Of a stretch of 64,000 nt of DNA, positions 20,554 through 29,050 are shown piece after piece. A model generated the notes under the pieces. The model made no database searches. It was not told where the DNA came from and saw only the letters and a program-made list of their open reading frames with translations. Numbering within the stretch: the stretch's first letter is position 1; the number at the start of each line of letters is the position of its first letter. Source of the stretch: Beijerinckiaceae bacterium (lineage in GTDB: Bacteria; Pseudomonadota; Alphaproteobacteria; Rhizobiales; Beijerinckiaceae); contig CP024846.1 of the NCBI GenBank assembly GCA_004564215.1, positions 2,679,501-2,743,500 of the forward strand, written 5' to 3'. The position numbers were made by a program, and so were the translations under genes.

Positions 20554-21549
20554 TCAACGGCGAGGAATCGAGGACGTCAGATCCCAATCGGCCGGGTTGC
20601 CCTCGGGAACAAAGGCCCCGTCTTCGCGTAGCGAGCCGCGGACCGGTTCTGGCGGCACCACCGGCGCATAGGCTCGGACGGCGGTCGGTCCGCGCGCGGC
20701 GGCCGCGAAAAAGGAATCCGGTATGCGCCCCGTCGGCGCCGGCCCCGGTCCGGCATGCAAGGCAACGGGCTCGTTGCCTGGGCTGCCGGCATGGGCGACA
20801 TCGACGTCTTCGTCGATGTCCGGCGGATTGGGCAAATTGTCTCGTGGCGGTTCCGGCGTCGCGCTTGGACGCAGCTGCGGACGGCAGATGCGGCGCGGAC
20901 CGGTCGACGTATTGCCGTGCATCGCGAGATCCAAGTGGATGTGGTTATAATGGAAAATATTCGAACCGGGTCCAAGCACGGTAGTGAATTGACCGCAGGC
21001 GCCGGCATGGACGTCCTGAAGGAACGCCCGTACCTGATCGTCGCCTCGCGTCCAGTCGCGCACAATCAATATCTCGCGTCCGTCCGCGAGAACAAACCCG
21101 CCAATGTCGACGGCATTGCCGAACGCGTGTTCGGAAATGCGCCCGCCATACTGGTTGTTCATGGATCGGCAGCTGTAGGCCCCCATCGAATTGACCTGGA
21201 CGACCGGTTGACCAAAACGGGATTGCGCGGCTGGCTGCACAACCTCGGTCAGCCAAGCGTTGAGCGTGGCGATCATCGGGCAGTCGAGGGTTGACACCAT
21301 ATTGAAACGCACCGCGCCGTCGAGCAAGGCGCTCACCTTGAACGGCCTAGTGAGGCCGCAAATGCTGGGTCCGTCGATTTCGCGGGCCGGTTGAACATAG
21401 GCTGAGACGCGGATCAGCTGTTGCGCGATACAGGCGTTTTCGGCTTGACCACGCCAAGCGGGCCGGCGCGGGCGCTCGTAGTTCGAGCATCCGGCCAGCG
21501 CCAAGATCAAGGCCGTGACAACGGCAAATGGCAGAACGCGACACGCCAT
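20554..21549 (-). CDS. Extensin-like (D,D-carboxypeptidase-like) lipoprotein
   Basis: Probable envelope lipoprotein of 331 residues. The signal peptide ends in the lipobox LALAGC with Cys21. Residues about 35-230 form the extensin-like C-terminal domain, related to the M15/LAS metallopeptidase fold: CPMIATLNAWL, SMGAYSCRSMN, the metal-site motif SEHAFGNAVDIGGF and HYNHIHLDLA. This suggests a zinc-dependent peptidase, possibly acting on peptidoglycan peptides; no activity can be read directly. The tail (240-331) is Pro-rich and disordered. ATG 21549 is preferred to a TTG two codons upstream. It is divergent from arfB. Confidence 0.88.
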   Translation of the reverse strand: MACRVLPFAVVTALILALAGCSNYERPRRPAWRGQAENACIAQQLIRVSAYVQPAREIDGPSICGLTRPFKVSALLDGAVRFNMVSTLDCPMIATLNAWLTEVVQPAAQSRFGQPVVQVNSMGAYSCRSMNNQYGGRISEHAFGNAVDIGGFVLADGREILIVRDWTRGDDQVRAFLQDVHAGACGQFTTVLGPGSNIFHYNHIHLDLAMHGNTSTGPRRICRPQLRPSATPEPPRDNLPNPPDIDEDVDVAHAGSPGNEPVALHAGPGPAPTGRIPDSFFAAAARGPTAVRAYAPVVPPEPVRGSLREDGAFVPEGNPADWDLTSSIPRR

Positions 21550-21658
21550 CGGCAAGACATGCGCGTAATGTGTTAATCCGCGCTAAAGCATTGCGGTTAA
21601 CGGTTTTGAAATGAACCCCTCGTGCCGAGATCAGGGCGCGGCAAAAACGGGCAAAATC

Positions 21659-22081
21659 ATGCCAAGGATCGAAGTGACGCCGGAGATTGCCATCGACGAG
21701 TCCGAACTGGCGTTTTCCTTCGTCCGCGCCAGCGGCCCCGGCGGCCAAAACGTCAACAAGGTCGAAACCGCGGTCCAACTCCGCTTCGACGTCGCCAACT
21801 CGCCTTGTCTCGATGAACCCCTGAAGAAGCGTCTGAAGCGCTTGGCCGGCACCCGCCTGTCCAGGGACGGCGTGCTGGTCATCTTCGCGCAAGAGCACAG
21901 GTCGCAGGCGCAGAACCGGCGGGCGGCGCTGGATAAATTGCTGAGCTTGATCGCGGCGGCGGCGGTTCGTCCTACGCCGCGGGTGAAAACCAGACCGAGC
22001 TTGGCGGCCCGCAAGCGGCGGCTGGAGACAAAGTTGCGGCAGGGCGAAACCAAACGGCTCAGAAGTCCTCCGACCGAATAG
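21659..22081 (+). CDS. arfB: Peptidyl-tRNA hydrolase ArfB (ribosome rescue)
   Basis: Releases stalled peptides on ribosomes that lack a stop codon in the A site. The 140-residue protein has the class-I release-factor GGQ motif at 28-30 in RASGPGGQNVNKVET, the TRLSRDGVLVI segment, and a basic C-terminal tail (about 115-140, many Arg and Lys) that in this family enters the mRNA channel. The short size, with no codon-recognition domain, separates it from RF1/RF2. The ATG at 21659 is chosen over an in-frame ATG at 21611 because the conserved region starts at PRIEVTPEI. Confidence 0.92.
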   Translation: MPRIEVTPEIAIDESELAFSFVRASGPGGQNVNKVETAVQLRFDVANSPCLDEPLKKRLKRLAGTRLSRDGVLVIFAQEHRSQAQNRRAALDKLLSLIAAAAVRPTPRVKTRPSLAARKRRLETKLRQGETKRLRSPPTE

Positions 22082-22091
22082 GCCGCCCTCA

Positions 22092-22118
22092 ACACGGCCG
22101 TTTCGGAAACGGCCGTGT
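22092..22118. terminator. Bidirectional terminator between arfB and the DUF2852 gene
   Basis: ACACGGCCGTTT pairs perfectly with AAACGGCCGTGT across a 3-base loop. It lies between the convergent arfB (ends 22081) and DUF2852 gene (ends 22145), where a two-way terminator is expected. The T run is short, but the stem is very stable. Confidence 0.75.
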
Positions 22119-22144
22119 CTCTGGTTCGATGTGGGAAGCTGGGC

Positions 22145-22651
22145 CTATTGGCCGGAGGGACGGTTTTGCTGGTTCTTATACTCGTTCATGAACCGCTCGA
22201 ATTCCTCGCGATCCCGGGCGTGGCGCAGATTCTCCATGAATTCCGCGAATTCACGTTCGGCGGCGACGAGTTTCTGGCGCTCTTCTTCCAGCCGAGCGAG
22301 TTCGGCGGCACGCCATTCGTCAAAGGCGCGGTTTCCAGTCGAGCTCATGCCGAAGCCGGCAGCCGACCAGTTGTTGACACCCCAACGCCCGGAGCCTGTT
22401 CCCCAATTCCCGCGGTTCCGCCATTTTTCTTGGCCGAAAGCAACAATGTCGCCTGGGTAACCTGTCTTCTTCTGCCAAAATTTCCAGCCTATGACCGCAA
22501 GACCGATCGGCCAGAACACGATGAAGCCCAAAACCATGGCCAGGATTTCGACTGGCTTCCAAGGCTCTCCATGCCAGCACCCGCGCCGGTGGGATCCGTC
22601 GCCGTGTCGGCCTGAGCATGATTCATAGGGCATTCCGGTGTCAGCACTCAT
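22145..22651 (-). CDS. DUF2852 membrane protein
   Basis: A 168-residue protein matching the DUF2852 layout, function unknown. After a Cys/His-rich start (residues 10-28) comes PWKPVEILAMVLGFIVFWPI, leading into one transmembrane helix at about 34-53. A Gly/Trp/Asn-rich linker (80-105) follows, then a charged coiled-coil segment (about 112-155, ELARLEEERQKLVAAEREF). The frame is open upstream, but the ATG at 22651 has a good ribosome-binding site (GAGAGGAGC) and the family N-terminus. Confidence 0.82.
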   Translation of the reverse strand: MSADTGMPYESCSGRHGDGSHRRGCWHGEPWKPVEILAMVLGFIVFWPIGLAVIGWKFWQKKTGYPGDIVAFGQEKWRNRGNWGTGSGRWGVNNWSAAGFGMSSTGNRAFDEWRAAELARLEEERQKLVAAEREFAEFMENLRHARDREEFERFMNEYKNQQNRPSGQ

Positions 22652-22887
22652 CTGATTGCTCCTCTCGCCGCTCCATGTTGACCGCTTGAGCGAAGCAAGG
22701 CGGTATTGGGTGGCGCTCCCGAGATATATGTATGGATTCCCCGTTGTCGATATTGGGCGACAAGATATCCGAGGGGGTTCGGGAGCGGCGGGGGCTGCTG
22801 CCCCGCGAGTGGCGCGTAATGTGCTTGGCTTGACCTGGGTTGCGACGGGGATGCCATTTCCCATATAAGAGACTAAAGGGTTAAACC

Positions 22888-23154
22888 ATGCCGCAAATTA
22901 CGATCTATACAACGGCCACATGTCCTTATTGCTACAGGGCCAAGGAGCTTCTGCGTAAGAAGAACCTGAATTTTACCGAAATTCCCGTCGACGGGGATCC
23001 CGAATCCCGCCGTGCGATGATGAACCGGGCGAATGGCAGGGGCACCGTGCCGCAAATCTTCTTCGACGATGTGCATATCGGCGGCTGCGACGAGCTCCAC
23101 GAACTCGCCTTCGACGGCAAACTCGATCTGATTCTCGCCGATTTAGCGCAATGA
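22888..23154 (+). CDS. grxC: Glutaredoxin 3
   Basis: Small thiol oxidoreductase reduced by glutathione, 88 residues. It has the dithiol active site CPYC at 12-15, the cis-Pro segment GTVPQIFFDDVHIGGCDEL and a typical thioredoxin fold length. The start ATG at 22888 has AAAGGG upstream. The TGA stop overlaps the next gene in an ATGA junction, so the pair is translationally coupled; grxC next to a DUF1178 gene is common in alphaproteobacteria. Confidence 0.95.
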   Translation: MPQITIYTTATCPYCYRAKELLRKKNLNFTEIPVDGDPESRRAMMNRANGRGTVPQIFFDDVHIGGCDELHELAFDGKLDLILADLAQ

Positions 23155-23603
23155 TCAAATTCGCTTTACTATGTGCGCGCGGACATGAATTCGAGAGCTG
23201 GTTCCAGAGCGGCGACGCTTTTGAAACGCAAGCCCAGGCGCGCCTCGTTCATTGCCCGTTTTGTCAGGTAACCGAAGTCTCAAAAGCGATTATGGCGCCG
23301 GCCATCACCAGCGGCGAGAAAGAGCGGACCGAACCCGTGGTGGCGCCGGCCGAATCTCAGGTCGCGCTGCTCGACCAGCATGATCTGGAATTGCGTTCCA
23401 TGATAGATGCCGTCCGCAAGCGGATTTTCGATGCGGCGGACGACGTGGGCGCCCGTTTTCCCGAAGAGGCGCGCAAAATCCATAATGGCCTCCTACCCGA
23501 ACGTCCGATTCATGGCCGTGCGAGTTTCGACGAAGCGCGCGCGCTGATCGAAGAGGGCGTCGGAATTTGGCCGGTTCCGCCCTTGCCGGACGAACACAAT
23601 TAA
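23151..23603 (+). CDS. DUF1178 family protein
   Basis: A 150-residue cytoplasmic protein of unknown function. The N-terminus IKFALLCARGHEFESWFQSG and Cys35-x2-Cys38 (HCPFC), together with Cys8, suggest a small zinc-ribbon. The C-terminal half is helical and ends EEGVGIWPVPPLP, characteristic of DUF1178. It overlaps grxC by 4 bases. Confidence 0.88.
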   Translation: MIKFALLCARGHEFESWFQSGDAFETQAQARLVHCPFCQVTEVSKAIMAPAITSGEKERTEPVVAPAESQVALLDQHDLELRSMIDAVRKRIFDAADDVGARFPEEARKIHNGLLPERPIHGRASFDEARALIEEGVGIWPVPPLPDEHN

Positions 23604-23715
23604 TTTCACGCATGTAGCCAATTTGGGCGTGGCGGTCGGACGCGGCGCTGTTGCATATCGAAAGCCTGCATGGAATATTGCGGTTGTTCGAGCAACGAAT
23701 TTGCGGGGAATCCGA

Positions 23716-24036
23716 ATGGCGGACCGTGGCGGAAACAGGGGTGGTAACGGCAACGCCGTGGCGTTTCCGCGCAAATCATTTTTGATTGGCCTGTCCCTGC
23801 TGACCATCGCGGCGTTTCTCGATGTCCAGCCGGCGGCGGCCCAATATCTCGGGATTGGTCCTTTCGGCGTCTATCTCGGCGGCGGTGGCCATTATCGAAG
23901 GGGGTATTCCGGGCACCGCTATCGTCGCCACAGCTATCGCTCCGTCCGACATCATAGCAGCCACGCGCGCCGGCACGGCGGCGGCGGTCATCGCCATCAC
24001 GACGGGGGCGGCGGCGCCCCGGTGCCAAAAATCTGA
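23716..24036 (+). CDS. Small secreted Gly/His/Arg-rich protein
   Basis: The 106-residue product is not recognised as a named family. A hydrophobic segment at about 21-38 (SFLIGLSLLTIAAFL) followed by AAAQ looks like a signal peptide with cleavage near residue 42. The mature part starts YLGIGPFGVYLGGGGHY and continues as a repetitive Arg/His/Gly tail (RRHSYRSVRHHSSHARRH, GGGGHRHH). ATG 23716 is preferred over a TTG at 23623 because GGGGAA lies just upstream. A metal-binding or surface role is possible but only inferred from composition. Confidence 0.65.
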   Translation: MADRGGNRGGNGNAVAFPRKSFLIGLSLLTIAAFLDVQPAAAQYLGIGPFGVYLGGGGHYRRGYSGHRYRRHSYRSVRHHSSHARRHGGGGHRHHDGGGGAPVPKI

Positions 24037-24151
24037 CTGGGCCTCTGAAGAGAAGCGCTCTCTCAGGTCCGTTGAATCGAGATCATGCCCCGATCCCATC
24101 TAATGAGTTTGCAAACCGTCCGGGATTCTGCTCTGGCCCCAGAGGGCCGAC

Positions 24152-25897
24152 TCACGGCTCGGGAATATATCCGGCCTTGGCCGCGCGATCCGACCAGTCC
24201 TGTTCACAATCCGGCTTCAACTTGCCTTCGCGCCGATGACACATGCCGCTGAGGGCGGACATGGCTTCCGCGACGCCACTCGCCGCCGCCTTCTCAAACC
24301 AGTAGCGGGCGCTCTCGTAATCCTTGCGAACGCCACCGAAGCCTTGGTGATACATCACGCCAAGTTTGGATTGCGCCATGCCGTAACCTTCGTGGGCGGC
24401 CTTTGAGAAATAATAAAAGGCTTGCTGCTGGTCGGAAGGCACCCCGTTGCCGCGAAAATAGAGCAGACCCAATCCATAGGCGCCGGCCGGATCGCCGCTC
24501 TTATCCATGCCTTTGGCGATGGTGTAGGCCTCCGGATAGTTCCCTTGTTTCTCGGCCGTTTCAAAATCCGCAAACTTCGGCTTGTCGGTCTCCGGCGCAT
24601 TGGAGGCCTCCATTCGGAGCGAAGGCTGTTGCTCGATTGGCTGTGGCTGGACCTGGGTTTTGCTGGCGGTCCTGCCGCAATCTGGAAAGCTCGTGTTGCA
24701 ACCTTCCGACACCGACAGTTTTTCCTGCGTCATATTGGTCGGGGCCATCCGCGAGGATTGATCGAGTGGGCCTCCAACGGCTCGCGATTTGAAATCCGTC
24801 GCGGTCTGCGACGGGCCCGAAGTTCCGTACGAGGGGGATGGCTCGGGGCCAGCCCGCAACAGAAAAACGCCGGCTACAATGGCCACGGCAAAGGCGCCTG
24901 CCAGAACACCTTGAACGGCCGGATGAAGGCCCTTGAACCGGCGCATGACGGTGGCCGCCCGGCTCCGCGCCAAGGCCAGCGCGACCGTATGCAAGGCTGG
25001 CGGTTTCGCGGTTTCCTGGGTGGCCGTTGCCCCCTGGATGAGGCTGGTGTGGTTATGAATGATCGCCGTCGCATCGCCCCGAAGCGCCGTCGCGCCGATC
25101 GCATCGCTGAAGGCGCGCATCGTCGGGAAACGTTGCTCCGGTCGCTTGGATAAGGCGATCATGATGGCCGATTCGAGCGAGGGGTCGATTCCAGATATGC
25201 GGGGGATGAGCGGCGGCGGCAGCGTGCCGATATGAGCGCGGGTCAGCTCATAGTCGGTGTCTCCCTTGAAGGGCGGGCTTCCGGCCAACAGCTCATAAAG
25301 GACGACGGCGAGCGAATAGATGTCGCTGCGTTCGTCGCCTTCCAAACCGCGGCATTGTTCCGGCGACATATAAAGCGGCGTGCCGACCGCGCTGCCCATG
25401 CGGGTCATGCGATCGCTGCCGCGCACCCGCGCGATGCCAAAATCCATGATCTTCACGCGGCCGGACTCGGTGACCATCAAATTCGAGGGTTTGATGTCGC
25501 GATGGATCACGCCCTGATCGTGGGCGTAGGCCAAGCCGTCGGTGACCTGGGCCAGGATCGCGAGACTTTCCCTTACCGCAAGAGGCCGGCGGCGTTCCTG
25601 AATGATCTGCTCGACGGTGCGGCCGCGGACGAGCTCCATGATCATGCAGACGTGATCATCCTCTTGCGGCAGGGCATAGAGCGTCGCAATGTTGGGATGG
25701 TTGAGGCGTCCCAGACTTTTCGCCTCGGCGAGGAAACGGTCGACATAGCTGGAATCGCCGGCCAGTTCCGGGCGCAGGAATTTGATCGCGACTTCGCGTC
25801 CGACTTTCGTGTCGATTCCGGCGTACACCTCACCGGCGCCGCCTGTCGCTAGTCGCTCCGTGATCTGATAGGGACCAATCATCCGGGGCAGGCTCAT
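24152..25897 (-). CDS. Membrane Ser/Thr protein kinase with periplasmic Sel1 repeats
   Basis: A 581-residue Hanks-type kinase. Kinase domain about 8-270: Gly-loop LATGGAGEVY, catalytic Lys39 (VAIKF), HRDIKPSN with Asp134, DFG at 152-154 and GTPLYMSPEQ; all key residues are intact. After a linker (270-325) there is one transmembrane helix at about 329-347. A Ser/Thr/Pro-rich stretch follows, then Sel1-type repeats at about 466-545 (GAYGLGLLYFRGNGVP, AQSKLGVMYHQGFGG, ARYWFEKAAASG). The kinase should be cytoplasmic and the repeats periplasmic, which suggests a protein-binding sensor. Its ATG overlaps the phosphatase stop by 4 bases (ATGA). Confidence 0.92.
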   Translation of the reverse strand: MSLPRMIGPYQITERLATGGAGEVYAGIDTKVGREVAIKFLRPELAGDSSYVDRFLAEAKSLGRLNHPNIATLYALPQEDDHVCMIMELVRGRTVEQIIQERRRPLAVRESLAILAQVTDGLAYAHDQGVIHRDIKPSNLMVTESGRVKIMDFGIARVRGSDRMTRMGSAVGTPLYMSPEQCRGLEGDERSDIYSLAVVLYELLAGSPPFKGDTDYELTRAHIGTLPPPLIPRISGIDPSLESAIMIALSKRPEQRFPTMRAFSDAIGATALRGDATAIIHNHTSLIQGATATQETAKPPALHTVALALARSRAATVMRRFKGLHPAVQGVLAGAFAVAIVAGVFLLRAGPEPSPSYGTSGPSQTATDFKSRAVGGPLDQSSRMAPTNMTQEKLSVSEGCNTSFPDCGRTASKTQVQPQPIEQQPSLRMEASNAPETDKPKFADFETAEKQGNYPEAYTIAKGMDKSGDPAGAYGLGLLYFRGNGVPSDQQQAFYYFSKAAHEGYGMAQSKLGVMYHQGFGGVRKDYESARYWFEKAAASGVAEAMSALSGMCHRREGKLKPDCEQDWSDRAAKAGYIPEP

Positions 25898-26796
25898 GCT
25901 AGACCCTCCGGCACTTTGATGATGCGGGTTGTGGCCGCCTCGAAGGCCGCATCTTCTGCGTCCGTCTCAGCAATATCGATGCGCCGCGTCGTTGTCTGCG
26001 TGCCCGTGGCTTGGCCGTTCTTGGCACGCACCGCGAAGATGCCGACCGATACATTGTCATATCCGCCGGCCTTGAGCGCCGCCGCGACGAGATTCGAGCA
26101 GGCCTCCTGCGGCGCCGCCCGTGCGGCGGCCTCCGCGATCGCCTTGTCGGGCACCATGTTTGTAAGGCCGTCCGAACACAGGATGAGAATGTCCCCGTCG
26201 GCCAATGAAATGCCTTCGCCCCACACGGCGGGCTCAACGTCCGGACGCGTGCCAAGCGCCTGCAGCACAATGTTGCCGCCGGCGCTGTCTTTGGCTTCTT
26301 CGGCCGTCACCAAGCCGTCGCGGATCATCTGCGCGTGGAGCGTTTGATCTTCACTCAATTGAGTCAATTTGCCGTTGCGCAAAAGATAGGCGCGGCTGTC
26401 GCCCACATGCGCGAGCCAGACGCGGCCGTCATGGATGGCGAGCGCCGTGCAGGTCGTGCCCATGCCTTTGCAATCGGGATTGCTTTTGCTGTGGTCGAGA
26501 ATGGCGCGATTGGCCGCCTCGAAGGCGGTCAGGAGGGAATCCGGAACGGGCGCGTCGAGCAGGAAATAGACGCGGCGCACGACTTCCACGGCGAGGGCGC
26601 TCGCGACTTCCCCCGCCGCATGTCCGCCCATCCCGTCGGCAACGAGCAGCAGGCTGCCACGCCGCGCGCTGGGCTCATTGTTGGACGGGATGACGAAGGC
26701 GACGGAGTCCTCGTTCGAACTCCGCACGCGGCCGACATCGGTCAGCATCGCGCCAACGATTTGGAATTCAGCGGCGGGTTCTGACGCAAGCGCCAT
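25894..26796 (-). CDS. PP2C-family Ser/Thr protein phosphatase
   Basis: A 300-residue cytoplasmic metal-dependent phosphatase, presumably reversing the adjacent kinase. PP2C motifs are GRVRSSNEDS (Glu29, Asp30), VADGMGGHAAGE (Asp54, Gly55), HVGDSRAYLL, CSDGLTN (Asp209) and YDNVSV (Asp247). Residues 265-300 are an added tail containing TRRIDIAE and TTRIIKVPE. A closely similar pair occurs in the FHA-protease of the same operon. It starts 18 bases after that gene and overlaps the kinase by 4. Confidence 0.94.
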   Translation of the reverse strand: MALASEPAAEFQIVGAMLTDVGRVRSSNEDSVAFVIPSNNEPSARRGSLLLVADGMGGHAAGEVASALAVEVVRRVYFLLDAPVPDSLLTAFEAANRAILDHSKSNPDCKGMGTTCTALAIHDGRVWLAHVGDSRAYLLRNGKLTQLSEDQTLHAQMIRDGLVTAEEAKDSAGGNIVLQALGTRPDVEPAVWGEGISLADGDILILCSDGLTNMVPDKAIAEAAARAAPQEACSNLVAAALKAGGYDNVSVGIFAVRAKNGQATGTQTTTRRIDIAETDAEDAAFEAATTRIIKVPEGLA

Positions 26797-26814
26797 GGCG
26801 GGGCGCCTTCCTGA

Positions 26815-28677
26815 TTAAGGATGTTGCGACTGCAGAAGATCGCGGCCGTATTTGATCGGAACGGCCCCGGACGTGTTCGCCCCTCCACGGCTGATGCCGT
26901 AGGTGAACAAGCCAATGACCTTCCCGGCTTTGTTGAATACAGGGCCGCCGCTATTGCCCGCGCCCGTCGAGTTGATGCTCAGCTGGATCATGTCGCCCGA
27001 GAGGCCCACCATGGTGATCCCGTTCTCGGTCTTGGCCGCGGGGCTGACCAGGGCCACGATTCCCTCGCTGACGAAAGGCAGCGGCACGATATCCTCGTTT
27101 TTCCGGATCTGGCCATTTTCGATGGTGGAATTAAAGGCAATCGCCGAGCGCGCCACCGACGGATAACCGAGGGCGATGACTTTCTCGCCGACGGTCACAT
27201 CGTCATCGCTGGCGATTTCCAATTTGTTGAGGAGCTGCGGCGTGTCGACCTTGATAAGGGCCGCGTCACTTTCACTGGAAACACGCGCGAGATTGGCCGC
27301 GGCGCTCACCCGGCTGTTGGCAAAGCGAACTTCGAGCACATCGTCGCGCCCGAAAAACGTATGGGTCCCGCCTTTGGACGGATCGGGGATGTTCCCTTCC
27401 ACGCCGTTCGGAAACAATGCCATATTCTTCACGAAGACCAGGCCGCCGGAAGCCGGAGCCCAGGCTTTGAGGGAGCTGTAATCTTCGTCCGCCAAATCGA
27501 TCCGTGTCGGATAGCGCAGTTTGGGATCCTTGGCGCCGGGACCGCCGCCGATCTCATACAGCCAACCGAACCTTGAATCATTGGCGGGATCGGATTGGCC
27601 GAAGGCGAGGTTCCAGGGCGCCGCGACATGCTTGTTGGTCAGGATGAACCCATGTTCGCTGACGACGAAGCCGGTGCCCTGCAGCCGTTCGCCGATCGGA
27701 ATATTGGTCCGATTGTCGTCTTCGAGCGTGAGCCAGCGGACGACCACATTGTTGGGCATGCGCACATAGGCCGGGTAGGTGTAGAGGTCCTTGCTGCGTC
27801 TCTCATGGTCCCGGAACGTCTGATGAAACACGGGTTTGCCGGTGGTCTGGTCGTAGAGGCGCCAGGAGGTGCTGATCTGGGCCGTCGCGTTCCCGAATTG
27901 CTTGACGATGTCTTGCGAACTCAAGCCGAACTGCTCGTCGGTCTTTGACTCGAGCCCGGCCTGCCGTCGGGAAAGATCATCCTTCAGCCGCTGGTTTTGG
28001 GTTTGCAGCTCCTGCTGATCATGGGCGTGCTTCCAATAGAAGAATGCACCACCTAATGCGACGAAAGCGGCGAAACCGGCGAGCGAAGCAATCCAGATGC
28101 GGCTGGTCGCCCGGCGCTCTTCACCGAGCAAATGGAGCACGGTCTCTTTGCCGACGCCGGTTTTCGGCGGGGGTTCGAACTTGCCGGTCCCCGTGTCGGC
28201 GCCGATATTGGTCTTGGTGACCGCATCATTGGCGGCCATCGAAGCCGCGATCTCGGCAGTTTTGATGACGCGCGTTGCCGCCGCGTCGCCGACGTCGATC
28301 AAGCGGGTCCGTGACGCCAGGCTGGACGGCCGCGGCTGCACGTCAAAGATGAGCTTCACGCCATTCTTGCCCAATCCGATGGCATCGTCGGGCAGAAGCT
28401 CCAGCTCGTCCGTGATCCGTTCGCCATTCAGAAACGTCCCATTGCTGCTGCCGAGATCGGCGAGTCGGAACGAAATATGCGGCTCCCGAACCACGCGGAT
28501 TACGGCATGGCGACGGCTCACAACGTCATCGCGGGGAGAATCGAACGCGATCGTCGACGATGGGTCGCGTCCGATCGTGATCTCGGTCAAATCGCCAAGA
28601 GAAATTTGTTCAATCTGGTTAGCCTTCGAGCCATTTACATGACGGATGATGATCCGTTCAATCCCGTCATTACTCAT
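26815..28677 (-). CDS. FHA-domain transmembrane trypsin-like serine protease
   Basis: A 620-residue fusion. The FHA domain (about 15-112) has GRDPSS, SRRHA and GSSNGTFLNG, which bind phosphothreonine. A linker with TRLIDVG and ATRVIK (124-139) leads to one transmembrane helix (about 193-214) and a coiled-coil-like stretch (220-250). A trypsin/DegP-like protease domain (about 330-610) has the triad His350 (TNKHVAA), Asp471 (SESDAALIKVD) and Ser576 (GAGNSGGPVF). The FHA should be cytoplasmic and the protease periplasmic. The start is the ATG at 28677, with GGGGGAGA upstream. It is the first gene of the three-gene signalling operon. Confidence 0.92.
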   Translation of the reverse strand: MSNDGIERIIIRHVNGSKANQIEQISLGDLTEITIGRDPSSTIAFDSPRDDVVSRRHAVIRVVREPHISFRLADLGSSNGTFLNGERITDELELLPDDAIGLGKNGVKLIFDVQPRPSSLASRTRLIDVGDAAATRVIKTAEIAASMAANDAVTKTNIGADTGTGKFEPPPKTGVGKETVLHLLGEERRATSRIWIASLAGFAAFVALGGAFFYWKHAHDQQELQTQNQRLKDDLSRRQAGLESKTDEQFGLSSQDIVKQFGNATAQISTSWRLYDQTTGKPVFHQTFRDHERRSKDLYTYPAYVRMPNNVVVRWLTLEDDNRTNIPIGERLQGTGFVVSEHGFILTNKHVAAPWNLAFGQSDPANDSRFGWLYEIGGGPGAKDPKLRYPTRIDLADEDYSSLKAWAPASGGLVFVKNMALFPNGVEGNIPDPSKGGTHTFFGRDDVLEVRFANSRVSAAANLARVSSESDAALIKVDTPQLLNKLEIASDDDVTVGEKVIALGYPSVARSAIAFNSTIENGQIRKNEDIVPLPFVSEGIVALVSPAAKTENGITMVGLSGDMIQLSINSTGAGNSGGPVFNKAGKVIGLFTYGISRGGANTSGAVPIKYGRDLLQSQHP

Positions 28678-29050
28678 TGGCGATGTCTCCCCCAATATTA
28701 AAAACTACTTGTATATTTACTTGTGATAGCATCATGCGCAGACGCAAAAAGACCCATTTGCTTCTTCTACCATTTTTTGGACACATTGGCCAGACCGTTG
28801 CCTGAGGAGGACCTGTTATCCTTCGAATTACAAAGGTAAAACGCGTCTTCACGTGTATTATTAAGTTTTGATAATCTTCACTCTCCAGTAGAGGCCCGCG
28901 GCCAGCCTTACGAAATGCGCCCGCGTGCCGGGCGGAGATTTCCCGCCGACCCTTTCCAAAGCCGGCACCGACGTCTTGCGGCGTGCGGTTCAAAAATCGG
29001 TTCCGATCCGTTACACTGCGCTGCAATTTCAAGCGGGCGGAAGGTTTTGC
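28678..29050. promoter_or_regulatory. AT-rich divergent intergenic region (FHA-protease / mog)
   Basis: The 373 bases between divergent genes are noticeably more AT-rich than their surroundings, especially 28690-28735 and 28830-28880. A direct repeat ACTTGT-N6-ACTTGT lies at 28707-28724, 30-47 bases upstream of the protease start, in phase with about one helical turn, so it may be an operator. I see no confident -35/-10 pair for either direction and no small gene. Confidence 0.4.

Noticed and set aside
24122..24151. Short palindrome CTCTGGCCCCAGAG as terminator of the kinase operon
   Set aside because: Only a 6-bp stem with a 2-base loop and no T run, too weak to call.
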